NCBI RefSeq assembly: GCF_004137245.1
Contig: NZ_SDWS01000006.1
Span: 276,826-340,825, forward strand
DNA from: Nocardioides glacieisoli
GTDB lineage: Bacteria > Actinomycetota > Actinomycetes > Propionibacteriales > Nocardioidaceae
DNA length: 64,000 nucleotides
Reading direction: 5' to 3'
Shown: positions 9,840-18,387 of the stretch, piece by piece
How the letters are laid out: every line of letters starts with the position of its first letter
How positions within the stretch are numbered: the first letter of the stretch is position 1
The notes under the pieces: generated by a model
What the model was told of the DNA's origin: nothing
Databases searched by the model: none
Seen by the model: the letters and a program-made list of their open reading frames with translations, nothing else
Position numbers and translations under genes: made by a program

Positions 9840-10342
9840 TAGATCTCCTTGACGTGGTCGAACGGCTCGAGGCACTCGGTGCAGCGGTACTGCGCCTTGC
9901 AGGCCGTGGAGCCGAACTCCGAGACGAGCTCGGTGGCCGGCGAGCCGCACTGCGGGCAGCGCACCTGGCGTGCGGTCGGCAGCAGCGACAGCGGGATCGG
10001 GCCGCTGGTCGAGGGCGCGGGTCCGGGCGGGGAGATCCCGGCGGCGGCGAGCGCGGCCCGGCCGGCCGGGGTGATCCAGTCGGTCGTCCAGGCGGGTTGC
10101 AGGCTGACCCGCACCTCGACCCGGTCGAAGCCGGCGCCGGTCAGCTCGCGCACGAGGTCGTCGCGCATCGCGGCCATCGCCGGGCAGCCGGAGTAGGTCG
10201 GGGTGATGTCGACGACGACGTGCGAGTCGCCGACCACGTCGACGTCGCGCAGCACGCCGAGGTCGGCCAGCGACAGCATCGGCAGCTCGGGGTCGGTCAC
10301 CCGCTCCGCGACGCGGCGGGCGCGCTCGGTCGTACGACTCAT
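9839..10342 (-). CDS. paaD: Phenylacetyl-CoA epoxidase accessory subunit PaaD
   Basis: A 167-residue protein of the PaaD/MIP18 (DUF59) family. The N-terminal DUF59 domain shows the conserved DPELPMLSLADLGVL and TPTYSGCPAM motifs. A C-terminal metal-binding segment has two Cys pairs (CPQCGS and CTECLEPF) and a further Cys in STACKAQYR. PaaD is needed for maturation of the iron-sulfur centre of the epoxidase. The ATG at 10342 shares the A of the paaC stop (TGATG), giving translational coupling. Its stop overlaps paaE by one base. Confidence 0.95.
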   Translation of the reverse strand: MSRTTERARRVAERVTDPELPMLSLADLGVLRDVDVVGDSHVVVDITPTYSGCPAMAAMRDDLVRELTGAGFDRVEVRVSLQPAWTTDWITPAGRAALAAAGISPPGPAPSTSGPIPLSLLPTARQVRCPQCGSPATELVSEFGSTACKAQYRCTECLEPFDHVKEI

Positions 10343-11280
10343 CACCACTGCCCCCTCGGGTGCGCACGGGCGACGGACTGCATCTCCGCGAGCATCCGGC
10401 TCAGCGGCTCGCCGTGCATGCCGTCGCGACCGGTCCTGCCGAGCACACCGGAGCGCCGCGGCGCCTCCGAGCGCTCGACGTCGGCCGCGGTGAGGACCTG
10501 GTCGAGGACGGCCTCGGCGGCCTCTCGCACCGTCGCCGGGTCGACGCCGACGCCTGCCTCGGCGGCGGCCGCCTCGACCGGGTGGGCGTCGAACAGCTCC
10601 GGCCACAGCGGCCACAGCGCGTCGTACGCCGTGATGAGCCGCCGGCGCGACTCGTCGGTGCCCCGGGCGAGGGTGACGAACCACCGCGCGGCGTAGTCGC
10701 GGTGGTAGGCCAGCTCCTTGACGCCCTTGGCGGCGACGGCCGACAGCACGTGGTCGCGGCTCTCGCGCAGCCGCTCGAAGACGGCCAGGCGCCAGACGGA
10801 GAACAGCAGCACCCGCACGGTCGCCTCGGCGAAGTCGCCGTTGACGACCTCGGCGAGCCGCACGTTGCGGAACTGGTGGGCCTCCCGGAAGAACGCCAGC
10901 GCGTCCTCTGGCGGTGCCGGCGAGCCCTCGGGCAGCGCAGGCACGACCGCGTCGTCGGCCTTAGCGGCGCGGGCGAGCAGCAGCCGCGCCTGGCCGAGCA
11001 GGTCGAGCGCGATGTTGGACAGCGCGATGTCGTCCTCGAGGTCGGGCGCGTTGCTCGTCCACTCCGCGATCCGGTGGGACATGACGAGCGAGTCGTCGCC
11101 CAGCATCAGGGCGTACGTCGACAAGGTGGCCGCGTCGACGCCGTCGGGGATCGTCGTGTCGACACCCGCCAGCGGGTCCTCGAAGTCGGTGCCGAAGGCC
11201 CAGTGGGCGTCGTTGACGAGCAGCCCGCTGTAGGCGCTGTCGTGCTCGTCCTCTGCCGAGGTGTGGATGTGGTCAGCCAT
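10342..11280 (-). CDS. paaC: Phenylacetyl-CoA epoxidase structural subunit PaaC
   Basis: A 312-residue ferritin-like subunit, partner of PaaA in the oxygenase core. It has the PaaC pattern: LGDDSLVMSHRIAEW near the N-terminus, DIALSNIALDLLGQAR, and REAHQFRNVRLAEVVNGDFA. PaaC lacks a functional di-iron site in studied members and acts structurally. The start ATG at 11280 was chosen because it overlaps the paaB stop by one base and the longer frame upstream is out of family. An N-terminal extension [14 protein letters not shown] precedes the domain. Confidence 0.94.
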   Translation of the reverse strand: MADHIHTSAEDEHDSAYSGLLVNDAHWAFGTDFEDPLAGVDTTIPDGVDAATLSTYALMLGDDSLVMSHRIAEWTSNAPDLEDDIALSNIALDLLGQARLLLARAAKADDAVVPALPEGSPAPPEDALAFFREAHQFRNVRLAEVVNGDFAEATVRVLLFSVWRLAVFERLRESRDHVLSAVAAKGVKELAYHRDYAARWFVTLARGTDESRRRLITAYDALWPLWPELFDAHPVEAAAAEAGVGVDPATVREAAEAVLDQVLTAADVERSEAPRRSGVLGRTGRDGMHGEPLSRMLAEMQSVARAHPRGQW

Positions 11281-11642
11281 TACATGTGGGGGACGTTGTC
11301 GGGGATGTCGTAGAAGGTCGGGTGCCGGTAGACCTTGTCGCCGCTCGGCGCGAACATCGGGTCCTTCTCGTCGGGGCTCGACGCGGTGATCGCGTCGGCG
11401 CGGACGACCCAGATGCTCACGCCCTCGTTGCGGCGGGTGTAGACGTCCCGGGCGTGCAGCAGTGCCATCCGGTCGTCGGCGGCGTGCAGCGAGCCGACGT
11501 GGACGTGGTTGAGCCCGCGCTTGCCGCGGACGAAGACCTCGTAGAGGGGCCACTCGGGCTCGGGGGCCGGCACGCCCTGTCCCGTCGGGACGCCTTCCAG
11601 CGGTACGGCGCCGTGGCCGCCCTCGGCGGAGAGGTTGCTCAT
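11280..11642 (-). CDS. paaB: Phenylacetyl-CoA epoxidase subunit PaaB
   Basis: A 120-residue small subunit. The PaaB core is visible as [19 protein letters not shown] followed by [21 protein letters not shown] and [10 protein letters not shown]. The ATG at 11642 overlaps the paaA stop by four bases (ATGA). The N-terminal 25 residues are a Gly/Pro-rich extension compared with the usual ~95-residue PaaB. Confidence 0.95.
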   Translation of the reverse strand: MSNLSAEGGHGAVPLEGVPTGQGVPAPEPEWPLYEVFVRGKRGLNHVHVGSLHAADDRMALLHARDVYTRRNEGVSIWVVRADAITASSPDEKDPMFAPSGDKVYRHPTFYDIPDNVPHM

Positions 11643-12586
11643 GCGGATGCCTCCCTCCGGGCGTACGCCGTCGCGGCCTCGCGGACCCAGGCGCCGTCCT
11701 CGTGGGCGCGGCGGCGGTGGGCCATCCGCTCGGCGTTGCAGGGGCCGTTGCCCTTCACCCCCTGCATGAACTCCTCCCAGTCCGGCTGGCCGAAGTCGTG
11801 GTGGCCGCGCTCCTCGTTCCACCTCAGCTCGGGGTCGGGCAGCGTCACGCCGAGCGCCTCGGCCTGCGGGACGGACATGTCGACGAACTTCTGGCGCAGC
11901 TCGTCGTTGGTGTTGCGCTTGATCCCCCACGCCATCGACTGGGCGGTGTTCGGAGAGTCGGCGTCGGGCGGGCCGAACATCATCAGCGCGGGCCACCAGA
12001 AGCGGTCGACCGACTCCTGCACCATCGCGCGCTGCTCGTCGGTGCCGCGCATCATCGTGGTCAGCAGCTCGTAGCCCTGGCGCTGGTGGAAGGACTCCTC
12101 CTTGCAGACGCGGATCATCGCGCGGCCGTAGGGGCCGTAGGAGGTGCGGCAGAGCGGGACCTGGTTGCAGATCGCGGCACCGTCGACCAGCCAGCCGATC
12201 GTGCCGACGTCGGCGTACGACAGGGTCGGGTAGTTGAAGATCGAGGAGTACTTCTGGCGCCCCGAGATGAGCATCTCGGTGAGCTCGAGGCGGGAGACGC
12301 CGAGCGTCTCGGCGGCCGAGTAGAGGTAGAGCCCGTGGCCGGCCTCGTCCTGCACCTTGGCGAGCAGGATCGCCTTGCGCCGCAGGCTGGGCGCGCGCGA
12401 GATCCAGTTGCCCTCGGGCTGCATGCCGATGATCTCGCTGTGCGCGTGCTGCGCGATCTGGCGCACGAGGGTCTTGCGATAGCCCTCCGGCATCCAGTCG
12501 CGCGGCTCGATCCGGTCGTTGCGCGCGATCGTCGCCTCGAAGTGGCTCTCCAGCTCTTCGTCGGGCGCGGCGTGCGTGAGCGTCAT
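11639..12586 (-). CDS. paaA: Phenylacetyl-CoA epoxidase catalytic subunit
   Basis: A 315-residue di-iron oxygenase subunit that inserts oxygen into phenylacetyl-CoA to form the 1,2-epoxide. Both iron-ligand ExxH motifs are present: EAGH at residues 81-84 (within [11 protein letters not shown]) and ESFH at 164-167 (within [13 protein letters not shown]). First gene of the paaABCDE-I operon, which uses start/stop overlaps throughout. Its promoter lies in the 95-base divergent gap shared with paaZ, which contains a perfect palindrome. Confidence 0.96.
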   Translation of the reverse strand: MTLTHAAPDEELESHFEATIARNDRIEPRDWMPEGYRKTLVRQIAQHAHSEIIGMQPEGNWISRAPSLRRKAILLAKVQDEAGHGLYLYSAAETLGVSRLELTEMLISGRQKYSSIFNYPTLSYADVGTIGWLVDGAAICNQVPLCRTSYGPYGRAMIRVCKEESFHQRQGYELLTTMMRGTDEQRAMVQESVDRFWWPALMMFGPPDADSPNTAQSMAWGIKRNTNDELRQKFVDMSVPQAEALGVTLPDPELRWNEERGHHDFGQPDWEEFMQGVKGNGPCNAERMAHRRRAHEDGAWVREAATAYARREASA

Positions 12587-12606
12587 CAGGCCTCCAGCGA
12601 TTTACT

Positions 12607-12618
12607 GACCGATCGGTC
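12607..12618. promoter_or_regulatory. Perfect palindrome, probable TetR operator of the paa genes
   Basis: GACCGATCGGTC is a perfect 12-bp palindrome, flanked by T-rich DNA (TTTACT before, TGGTATTAG after), in the divergent paaA/paaZ gap. The core has the ACCG/CGGT half-sites found in TetR operators and shares ATCGGT with the paaK-TetR gap. The likely binder is the TetR protein at 6764-7357. Confidence 0.65.
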
Positions 12619-12681
12619 TGGTATTAGTGTGTCACTCGCCACTCTGGCACGCAACACGCCGAACATCGAGGGAGACCGCCC

Positions 12682-14712
12682 GTGACCCGTCTGCTCGAGA
12701 GCTACGCCGCCGGACGCTGGTACGCCGCCCCCGCCGAGGGCGACCCGCTGCTCGACGCCGCCACGGGCGAGGAGGTCGCGCGCATCTCCAGCGCCGGCCT
12801 CGACCTCGGCGCGATGGCCCACCACGCCCGCACCGTCGGCGGCCCGGCGATCCGCGAGCTGACCTTCCACGAGCGGGCGCTGCTGCTCAAGGAGCTGGCC
12901 ACGCACCTGACCGGTCTCAAGGACGAGTTCTACGAGCTGTCGCTGGCCACCGGCGCGACCAGGCGCGACTCGATGATCGACATCGACGGCGGCTTCGGCA
13001 CGGTCTTCAGCTACTCCTCGAAGAGCCGCCGCGAGCTGCCCAACGACATCGTGGTCTGCGACGGCGACCTCGAGCAGCTCGGCCGCACCGGCGTCTTCAT
13101 GGGCCAGCACGTCTACACCTCGCGCCCCGGCGTCGCGGTGCAGATCAACGCCTTCAACTTCCCCGTCTGGGGCATGCTCGAGAAGCTCGCGCCCGCCTTC
13201 GTCGCCGGCCTCCCGTCCCTGGTGAAGCCCGCCAGCCAGACGGCGTACCTCACCGAGCTCGTCGTCCGCCGGATCATCGAGTCCGGGATCCTGCCGGAGG
13301 GCTCGCTGCAGCTGCTGTCGGGCTCGGCCGGCGACCTGCTCGACCACCTCGGCGTGCAGGACTCGGTCGCGTTCACCGGCTCCGCGCACACCGCGGGGAT
13401 CCTGCGCCAGCACCCGTCGGTCCTGCACGGCGGCGTGACGCTGCAGGTCGAGGCCGACTCCCTCAACTGCTCCGTCCTCGGCCCCGACGTCACGTCGAGC
13501 GACCCCGAGTGGGACCTCTTCGTCAAGGGCGTCGTCACCGAGATGACGGCCAAGGCCGGCCAGAAGTGCACGGCGATCCGCCGGGTCATCGTGCCGGCGG
13601 GTGTCGCCGACGAGATGACCGACGCGATCGCGGCCAAGCTCGCCTCCATCACGGTCGGCAACCCGGGCGACGAGTCCGTCCGGATGGGTCCGCTCGCCTC
13701 CCTCGGCCAGCGCGAGGAGGTGCGCAAGGCCGTCGAGGCACTGCGCTCGTCGGCCGACGTCGTCCTCGGTGACCCGACGGCGACCTCCGGGTTCGCCGGC
13801 GACGGGGAGCGTGGCGCCTTCATGTCGCCGGTGCTGCTCAGGGCCCGCGCGGGCGCGGTGGAGCCCCACGACGTCGAGCCCTTCGGCCCGGTGTCGACCG
13901 TGATGTCGTACGACTCGCTCGACGAGGCCGTCACCCTGGCCGCCCGCGGCAAGGGGTCGCTGGTCGGGTCGGTCGTCACCCACGACCCGGCCGTCGCCCG
14001 CACGCTCGTCCTCGGCCTCGCGCCGTGGCACGGCCGGATCCTGGTCCTCGACCGTGACGACGCCCCCGAGTCCACCGGCCACGGCTCTCCCCTGCCGATG
14101 CTCGTCCACGGCGGCCCCGGCCGCGCCGGCGGCGGCGAGGAGCTCGGCGGCGTCCGCGGCGTGCTGCACCACATGCAGCGCAGCGCGATCCAGGCCTCCC
14201 CCGACATGCTCACCGCCATCACCGGTCGCTGGACTCGCGGGTCGCAGCGCACGATCACGCCCGAGCACCCGTTCCGCCACTCCCTCGCGACGCTGCAGGT
14301 CGGCGACACGATCACCTCGGAGCCGCGGGTCATCTCGCGCGACGACATCGACCACTTCTCGGAGTTCACCGGCGACACCTTCTACGCGCACACCGACCCC
14401 GAGGCCGCCGCGCAGAACCCGCTCTTCGGCGGGATCGTCGCCCACGGCTACCTCATCGTGTCGATGGCCGCCGGCCTCTTCGTGGACCCGGCGCCGGGTC
14501 CGGTGCTCGCCAACTTCGGCGTCGACAACCTGCGCTTCCTCACGCCGGTCAAGGCGGACGACTCGATCCAGGTGACGCTGACGGTCAAGCAGATGACCCC
14601 GCGCGCGACCGCCGACTACGGCGAGGTGCGCTGGGACGCGCTGGTCGTCAACGGCGACGGCGAGCCGGTGGCGACGTACGACGTGCTGACGCTGGTGGCG
14701 AAGGAGGCCTGA
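12682..14712 (+). CDS. paaZ: Bifunctional oxepin-CoA hydrolase / aldehyde dehydrogenase
   Basis: A 676-residue two-domain enzyme that opens the oxepin-CoA ring and oxidises the resulting aldehyde. N-terminal aldehyde dehydrogenase domain: Asn158, Glu257 and catalytic Cys296 (AKAGQKCTAIR), positions that match E. coli PaaZ within one residue. C-terminal MaoC-like hydratase (about 530-676): Asp565 and His570 in GDTFYAHTDPEAA. The GTG start at 12682 follows a GAGGGAG ribosome site. It is divergent from paaA, so the two transcripts likely share one operator. Full length, no missing catalytic residue. Confidence 0.96.
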   Translation: MTRLLESYAAGRWYAAPAEGDPLLDAATGEEVARISSAGLDLGAMAHHARTVGGPAIRELTFHERALLLKELATHLTGLKDEFYELSLATGATRRDSMIDIDGGFGTVFSYSSKSRRELPNDIVVCDGDLEQLGRTGVFMGQHVYTSRPGVAVQINAFNFPVWGMLEKLAPAFVAGLPSLVKPASQTAYLTELVVRRIIESGILPEGSLQLLSGSAGDLLDHLGVQDSVAFTGSAHTAGILRQHPSVLHGGVTLQVEADSLNCSVLGPDVTSSDPEWDLFVKGVVTEMTAKAGQKCTAIRRVIVPAGVADEMTDAIAAKLASITVGNPGDESVRMGPLASLGQREEVRKAVEALRSSADVVLGDPTATSGFAGDGERGAFMSPVLLRARAGAVEPHDVEPFGPVSTVMSYDSLDEAVTLAARGKGSLVGSVVTHDPAVARTLVLGLAPWHGRILVLDRDDAPESTGHGSPLPMLVHGGPGRAGGGEELGGVRGVLHHMQRSAIQASPDMLTAITGRWTRGSQRTITPEHPFRHSLATLQVGDTITSEPRVISRDDIDHFSEFTGDTFYAHTDPEAAAQNPLFGGIVAHGYLIVSMAAGLFVDPAPGPVLANFGVDNLRFLTPVKADDSIQVTLTVKQMTPRATADYGEVRWDALVVNGDGEPVATYDVLTLVAKEA

Positions 14713-14728
14713 GCACTACGTTGACGCC

Positions 14729-15028
14729 GTGACTCCTGCAGCCCAGCGCGTCGTCGGCGGCGTCCTCCTGCTCGCGACCGGCATGCTCAGCCTGCCGGTG
14801 GCGGCGTTCCTGCTCGACGGCCGGGCCACGGAGAACTGGATCATCCCGGTCCAGCTCCTCGCGATGGCCGTGACCGGAGCAGCGCTGACCGTCGGGCTCC
14901 CGGGCCTGGCGCGCGAGGGCGCGTCGACCGGACGGCGCATCCGCACCGGGATCTGGTGGGGACTGCTGGCCGCACTCGTCGGCGTCCTGGTCTCCTGGTT
15001 CCTGATCAGCGGCTTCGGCGGCGCCTGA
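14729..15028 (+). CDS. Small membrane protein, three predicted helices
   Basis: A 99-residue protein with three hydrophobic segments: about 9-28 (VVGGVLLLATGMLSLPVAAF), 38-60, and 76-95. A GTG at 14729 starts it 16 bases after paaZ, so it may be transcribed with paaZ, but nothing ties it to phenylacetate. Family not recognised. An integral membrane protein of unknown function. Confidence 0.6.
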   Translation: MTPAAQRVVGGVLLLATGMLSLPVAAFLLDGRATENWIIPVQLLAMAVTGAALTVGLPGLAREGASTGRRIRTGIWWGLLAALVGVLVSWFLISGFGGA

Positions 15029-15056
15029 CCCGGTGCCCGGCCGGTACGGTGCGAGC

Positions 15057-15272
15057 ATGCCCAAGAAGTCCTGGTCCGACATGACCCCCACGCAGAAGAA
15101 GGTCGTCGTTGCCGTCGGCATCGTCGAGGTCGCCGTGACGACGTGGTGCGTCCGGGACCTGAAGGACCGGCCCCAGGAGCTGGTGCGCGGGCCGAAGATC
15201 CTCTGGGGACCGGCGCTCTCGGTGCAGCCGTTCGGCCCGATCGCCTACCTGGTGTGGGGTCGCAGGCGCTGA
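15057..15272 (+). CDS. Small PLDc_N-like membrane protein
   Basis: A 71-residue protein with a hydrophobic segment (KVVVAVGIVEVAVTTWCV), a basic loop, then WGPALSVQPFGPIAYLVWGR. The ending, a hydrophobic helix with GPIAYLVWGR at its end, matches the 'phospholipase D nuclease N-terminal' (PLDc_N) type of small membrane protein common in actinobacteria. The ATG at 15057 was preferred over an upstream GTG at 15033 because it gives the family's usual length. It has no nuclease domain; function unknown. Confidence 0.65.
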   Translation: MPKKSWSDMTPTQKKVVVAVGIVEVAVTTWCVRDLKDRPQELVRGPKILWGPALSVQPFGPIAYLVWGRRR

Positions 15273-15276
15273 TCCC

Positions 15277-15933
15277 TCAGCCGGAGTAGGGCACCTCGCT
15301 GCGCCACTGCGACTCGTCGGTCGTGACCGCGGCCCACAGCGCCTCGGCGACCCGGTCGGGGGTGAAGGCCCCTTCGCGCGACAAGGTCCCGCGCACCGTG
15401 ACCGACACCGCGCGGATCCCGTCGGGCGCGAGGGTCTTGTCGAGGCTGTGCACCAGGTTGCGCACGCCGGCCTTCTGCACGCCGAGCGACGCTGCGCCCT
15501 CCCACGGGTCGTCCGCGGCCATGCTGCCGGTGACGCTGATCCGCCCTCCCGACGACATGTAGGGCCGCGCCGCCTGAGCCACCGTCAGCAGTGCGCCGAC
15601 CCCGAGGGCGACGTCCTCGAGCAGCTCGGCAACGGTCAGCGACAGCGGGTCCTTCTCGCGGAACGCGCTGGGGTTGAAGTGCAGGACGTCGATGTGGCCG
15701 GTGTGCTCACCGAAGCGTCGTACGGCGTCGCGTGCCGCCTGCTGGTCGGTGACGTCGGCGACGGCGTGTCCGACGGTCGCGCCCCGGGCCTCGAGGTCGG
15801 GGACGAGGTCGTCGAGCGCCTGCTGGTCGGCGCCCAGCAGCGCGACGTCGTACCCCTCGTCCGCGAAGCGGCGGGCCACCGACCCGCTCACGCCGGGTCC
15901 GGCTCCGACGATGACGATCACAGGTCTGCTCAT
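15277..15933 (-). CDS. Short-chain dehydrogenase-like protein lacking the catalytic Tyr
   Basis: A 218-residue SDR-fold protein. The NAD(P)-binding glycine motif is GAGPGVSG at 10-17. The catalytic Ser (137, in SVTGSM) and Lys (154) are in place, but the YxxxK tyrosine position (150) is Leu (LGVQK) and the usual NNAG motif reads FNPSA. It may therefore be a non-catalytic or altered member that binds a nucleotide without classical dehydrogenase activity. It stands alone, convergent with the gene at 15057-15272. Confidence 0.8.
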   Translation of the reverse strand: MSRPVIVIVGAGPGVSGSVARRFADEGYDVALLGADQQALDDLVPDLEARGATVGHAVADVTDQQAARDAVRRFGEHTGHIDVLHFNPSAFREKDPLSLTVAELLEDVALGVGALLTVAQAARPYMSSGGRISVTGSMAADDPWEGAASLGVQKAGVRNLVHSLDKTLAPDGIRAVSVTVRGTLSREGAFTPDRVAEALWAAVTTDESQWRSEVPYSG

Positions 15934-15951
15934 GACCAGTGTTCTACCGCG

Positions 15952-16137
15952 TCAGGGCTTGTGCGGCTGCTTGCCGGTCGGGTCCTCGGGGATCGCGTTG
16001 GGGCCCTGTGCCCCCTCCTGCACGTCTCCGGACTCCTGGTCGGGCTGCCCGGCGACCGAGTCGCCGGCACTGATGTCGTCCGGCTCGTCGCCCTCGGGGG
16101 CGAGCTCGGAGACCTGTCCACCTTCGTTGCTGTCCAT
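15952..16137 (-). CDS. Small acidic hypothetical protein
   Basis: A 61-residue acidic, Pro/Gly-rich peptide (MDSNEGGQVSELAPEGD...). The ATG at 16137 has a GGGGAG ribosome site 3 bases upstream, which is why it was chosen over an in-frame start 39 bases earlier. Likely disordered. No known family; similar short acidic proteins occur in actinobacteria. It occupies an otherwise gene-free gap, 18 bases upstream of the SDR gene on the same strand. Confidence 0.45.
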   Translation of the reverse strand: MDSNEGGQVSELAPEGDEPDDISAGDSVAGQPDQESGDVQEGAQGPNAIPEDPTGKQPHKP

Positions 16138-16222
16138 GCTCCCCAGACTTGCACCGCACCCCTGACGGGGGCTCACCTGCCTGGGTGGTGGCTCGCCCCG
16201 CCTTGCTGGCTACGGTCGAGGA

Positions 16223-17209
16223 ATGACGCGTTTCGGGTACACGTTGATGACCGAGCAGAGCGGCCCGCGGGAGCTGGTGGCGTACGCCGTCGCGGCGGAG
16301 CGGGCGGGCTTCGACTTCGAGGTGATGAGCGACCACTTCTCGCCCTGGCTCACCGAGCAGGGGCATGCGCCCTACGCCTGGACGACCCTGGGCGCCGTCG
16401 CCCACGCGACCGAACGGGTCGACCTGATGACCTACGTGACCTGCCCGACCCTGCGCTACCACCCGGCCGTCGTCGCACAGAAGGCCGCGACCCTGCAGAT
16501 CCTGGCCGAGGGGCGGTTCACCCTGGGCCTCGGCAGCGGCGAGAGCCTCAACGAGCACGTGGTCGGCGAGGGCTGGCCGTCCTTCGTCGAGCGCCAGGAC
16601 ATGCTCGAGGAAGCGATCGAGGTGATCCGCTCGCTGCACACCGGTGACCTCGTCGACCACCGCGGTGACTTCTTCCAGGTCGACTCCGCGCGGATCTGGG
16701 ACCTGCCCGAGCAGGGCGTCGACATCGGCGTCGCGGTCGCCGGCGACCGCGCGATCCAGCGCTTCGCGCCCCTGGCCGACCACCTCGTCGCGGTCGAGCC
16801 GAAGGTCGAGATCATCGAGAACTGGAACGACGTCGACGGCGCTCCTCGCATCGGGCGCGACGCCCGGGCGATCGGCCAGATCCCGATCTGCTGGGACCCC
16901 GACGAGGAGAAGGCGATCGCGCGGGCGCACGAGCAGTTCCGCTGGTTCAGCGGCGGCTGGTCGGTCAACGCCGACCTGCCCACGCCGGCCGGCTTCGCCG
17001 GCGCGACGACGTACGTCCGACCGGAGGACGTCGCCGAGTCGATCCCCTGCGGTCCCGACCTCGACGCGATCGTCGAGGCGGTCTCGGCCTACTGGGAGGC
17101 CGGGTTCACCGACGTCGCTCTCGTGCAGATCGGCGACGAGGGCCAGGACCGGTTCATCGCCGAAGCGGCCGGCCCGCTGCTGGAGAAGCTGCGGGCCGCC
17201 GCCCCCTGA
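16223..17209 (+). CDS. F420-dependent LLM-class oxidoreductase
   Basis: A 328-residue TIM-barrel protein of the luciferase-like monooxygenase superfamily. The start (FGYTLMTEQSGPRELVAYAV), the SDHFSPW motif near residue 37, TCPTLRYHPA and LGLGSGESLNEHV are characteristic of the F420-dependent G6PDH-related branch, which uses reduced or oxidised coenzyme F420. The substrate is unknown. It is convergent with a second LLM enzyme, whose stop is 5 bases away, and no glucose-6-phosphate context is present, so I do not call it fgd. Confidence 0.85.
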   Translation: MTRFGYTLMTEQSGPRELVAYAVAAERAGFDFEVMSDHFSPWLTEQGHAPYAWTTLGAVAHATERVDLMTYVTCPTLRYHPAVVAQKAATLQILAEGRFTLGLGSGESLNEHVVGEGWPSFVERQDMLEEAIEVIRSLHTGDLVDHRGDFFQVDSARIWDLPEQGVDIGVAVAGDRAIQRFAPLADHLVAVEPKVEIIENWNDVDGAPRIGRDARAIGQIPICWDPDEEKAIARAHEQFRWFSGGWSVNADLPTPAGFAGATTYVRPEDVAESIPCGPDLDAIVEAVSAYWEAGFTDVALVQIGDEGQDRFIAEAAGPLLEKLRAAAP

Positions 17210-17213
17210 CGCC

Positions 17214-18236
17214 TCAGCGCCAGCCGAGGTCGGGCGCGACCTGCGTCAACACCGTCTCCAGCAGGTGGGCGTTGTAGTCCACGCCGAGCTGGTTGGGCAC
17301 CGTGAGCAGCAGGGTGTCGGCCGCGGCGACGGCCTCGTCGTCGGCGAGCTCCTTGACGAGGATCTCCGGCTCCGCGGCGTACGTCTTGCCGAAGACGGCG
17401 CGCAGGTTGGCCTCGATCTGGCCGAACTGGTCCTGGCTGGTGCCCTCGCGGCCGAAGTACATCCGGTCGAGATCGGTCGTGATCGGCATGATCGACCGGC
17501 TGACCGAGACGCGAGGCTCGCCCTCGTGGCCGGCGGCCTTCCACGCCTCGCGGTAGACCTCGATCTGCTTGCGCTGCTGGACGTGGAACGGCTCACCGGT
17601 CTCGTCGGCCTTGAGCGTCGACGACATCAGGTGCATGCCCTTCTCGGCGGTCCACCGGGCCGTCGCGTCGGACGCAGCGCCCCACCAGATGCGGTTGCGC
17701 AGGCCGGGCGAGTGCGGCTCCGGGCGGAGCAGGCCCGGCGGGTTCGGGAACATCGGGCGCGGGTTGGGCTCGGCGAAGCCCTCGCCCTCGAGCACCTGGA
17801 GGAAGACCTCGGTGTGGCGGCGGGCCATGTCTGCCTGGTCCTCGCCCTCGGCGGGCGCGTAGCCGAAGTAGCGCCAGCCGTCGATGACCTGCTCCGGTGA
17901 TCCCCGGCTGATGCCGAGCTGGAGCCGGCCGCCGGAGATGAGGTCGGCGGCGCCGGCGTCCTCTGCCATGTAGAGCGGGTTCTCGTAGCGCATGTCGATC
18001 ACGCCGGTGCCGATCTCGATCCGGCTCGTCCGGGCGCCGACGGCGGCGAGCAGCGGGAACGGGGAGGCGAGCTGGCGGGCGAAGTGGTGGACGCGGAAGT
18101 ACGCACCGTCGGCGCCGAGCTCCTCGGCCGCGACCGCGAGGTCGATCGACTGCAGCAGCGTGTCGGAGGCGGACCGCACCGCGGACTGCGGCGAGTCGGT
18201 CCAGTGGCCGAAGTTGAGGAAACCGATCTTCTTCAT
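17214..18236 (-). CDS. Flavin-dependent LLM-class oxidoreductase
   Basis: A 340-residue LLM protein of the FMN-type branch ([13 protein letters not shown] start, [42 protein letters not shown]). These are typical of luciferase-like monooxygenases with a broad range of substrates. I chose the ATG at 18236 as the family start; a longer frame to 18281 would run into the palindrome at 18252-18266. It is divergent from the GntR gene, with several inverted repeats between them, so both genes probably share control. Confidence 0.87.
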   Translation of the reverse strand: MKKIGFLNFGHWTDSPQSAVRSASDTLLQSIDLAVAAEELGADGAYFRVHHFARQLASPFPLLAAVGARTSRIEIGTGVIDMRYENPLYMAEDAGAADLISGGRLQLGISRGSPEQVIDGWRYFGYAPAEGEDQADMARRHTEVFLQVLEGEGFAEPNPRPMFPNPPGLLRPEPHSPGLRNRIWWGAASDATARWTAEKGMHLMSSTLKADETGEPFHVQQRKQIEVYREAWKAAGHEGEPRVSVSRSIMPITTDLDRMYFGREGTSQDQFGQIEANLRAVFGKTYAAEPEILVKELADDEAVAAADTLLLTVPNQLGVDYNAHLLETVLTQVAPDLGWR

Positions 18237-18251
18237 ATCTGGTTCAACGCT

Positions 18252-18266
18252 CAACCACTGTGGTTG
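18252..18266. promoter_or_regulatory. 15-bp palindrome before the LLM oxidoreductase
   Basis: CAACCAC and GTGGTTG flank a central T, a perfect 15-bp inverted repeat only 15 bases before the LLM start. Placement at the promoter suggests an operator, possibly for a regulator different from the one using the neighbouring large repeat. Confidence 0.55.
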
Positions 18267-18286
18267 TTCCCGTGGCCCCACGCCCC

Positions 18287-18349
18287 GGTAGTCCAGTGAG
18301 TTCTGGTCGTCCTTCGGGCCCGCGGACGACCAGATTCCACTGGACTACC
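18287..18349. repeat. Large inverted repeat carrying TAGTCCAGT motifs
   Basis: Two 26-base arms (18287-18312 and 18324-18349) match at 23 of 26 positions, around an 11-base loop TTCGGGCCCGC. Each arm starts with GGTAGTCCAGTG and ends with TGGTCGTCC. The core TAGTCCA...TGGACTA recurs at 22299-22321. It could be a twofold operator, or a strong hairpin that ends transcription in the LLM/GntR gap. Confidence 0.7.
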
Positions 18350-18373
18350 TTGACGGATGAGGCATCGTCGATG

Positions 18374-18387
18374 TGCAATATATTGCA
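18374..18387. promoter_or_regulatory. AT-rich 14-bp palindrome at the GntR start
   Basis: TGCAATATATTGCA is a perfect palindrome, strikingly AT-rich for this genome, and its last base is the first base of the ATG at 18387. FCD-type GntR regulators bind such palindromes, so it is a likely autoregulatory operator. It also contains a TATATT-type -10 element, which would make a near-leaderless transcript. Confidence 0.65.

Noticed and set aside
15952..16930. An antisense frame opposite the first LLM oxidoreductase that runs into the small acidic gene
   Set aside because: The LLM gene on the + strand has full family motifs; only the short ATG frame at 15952-16137 was kept.
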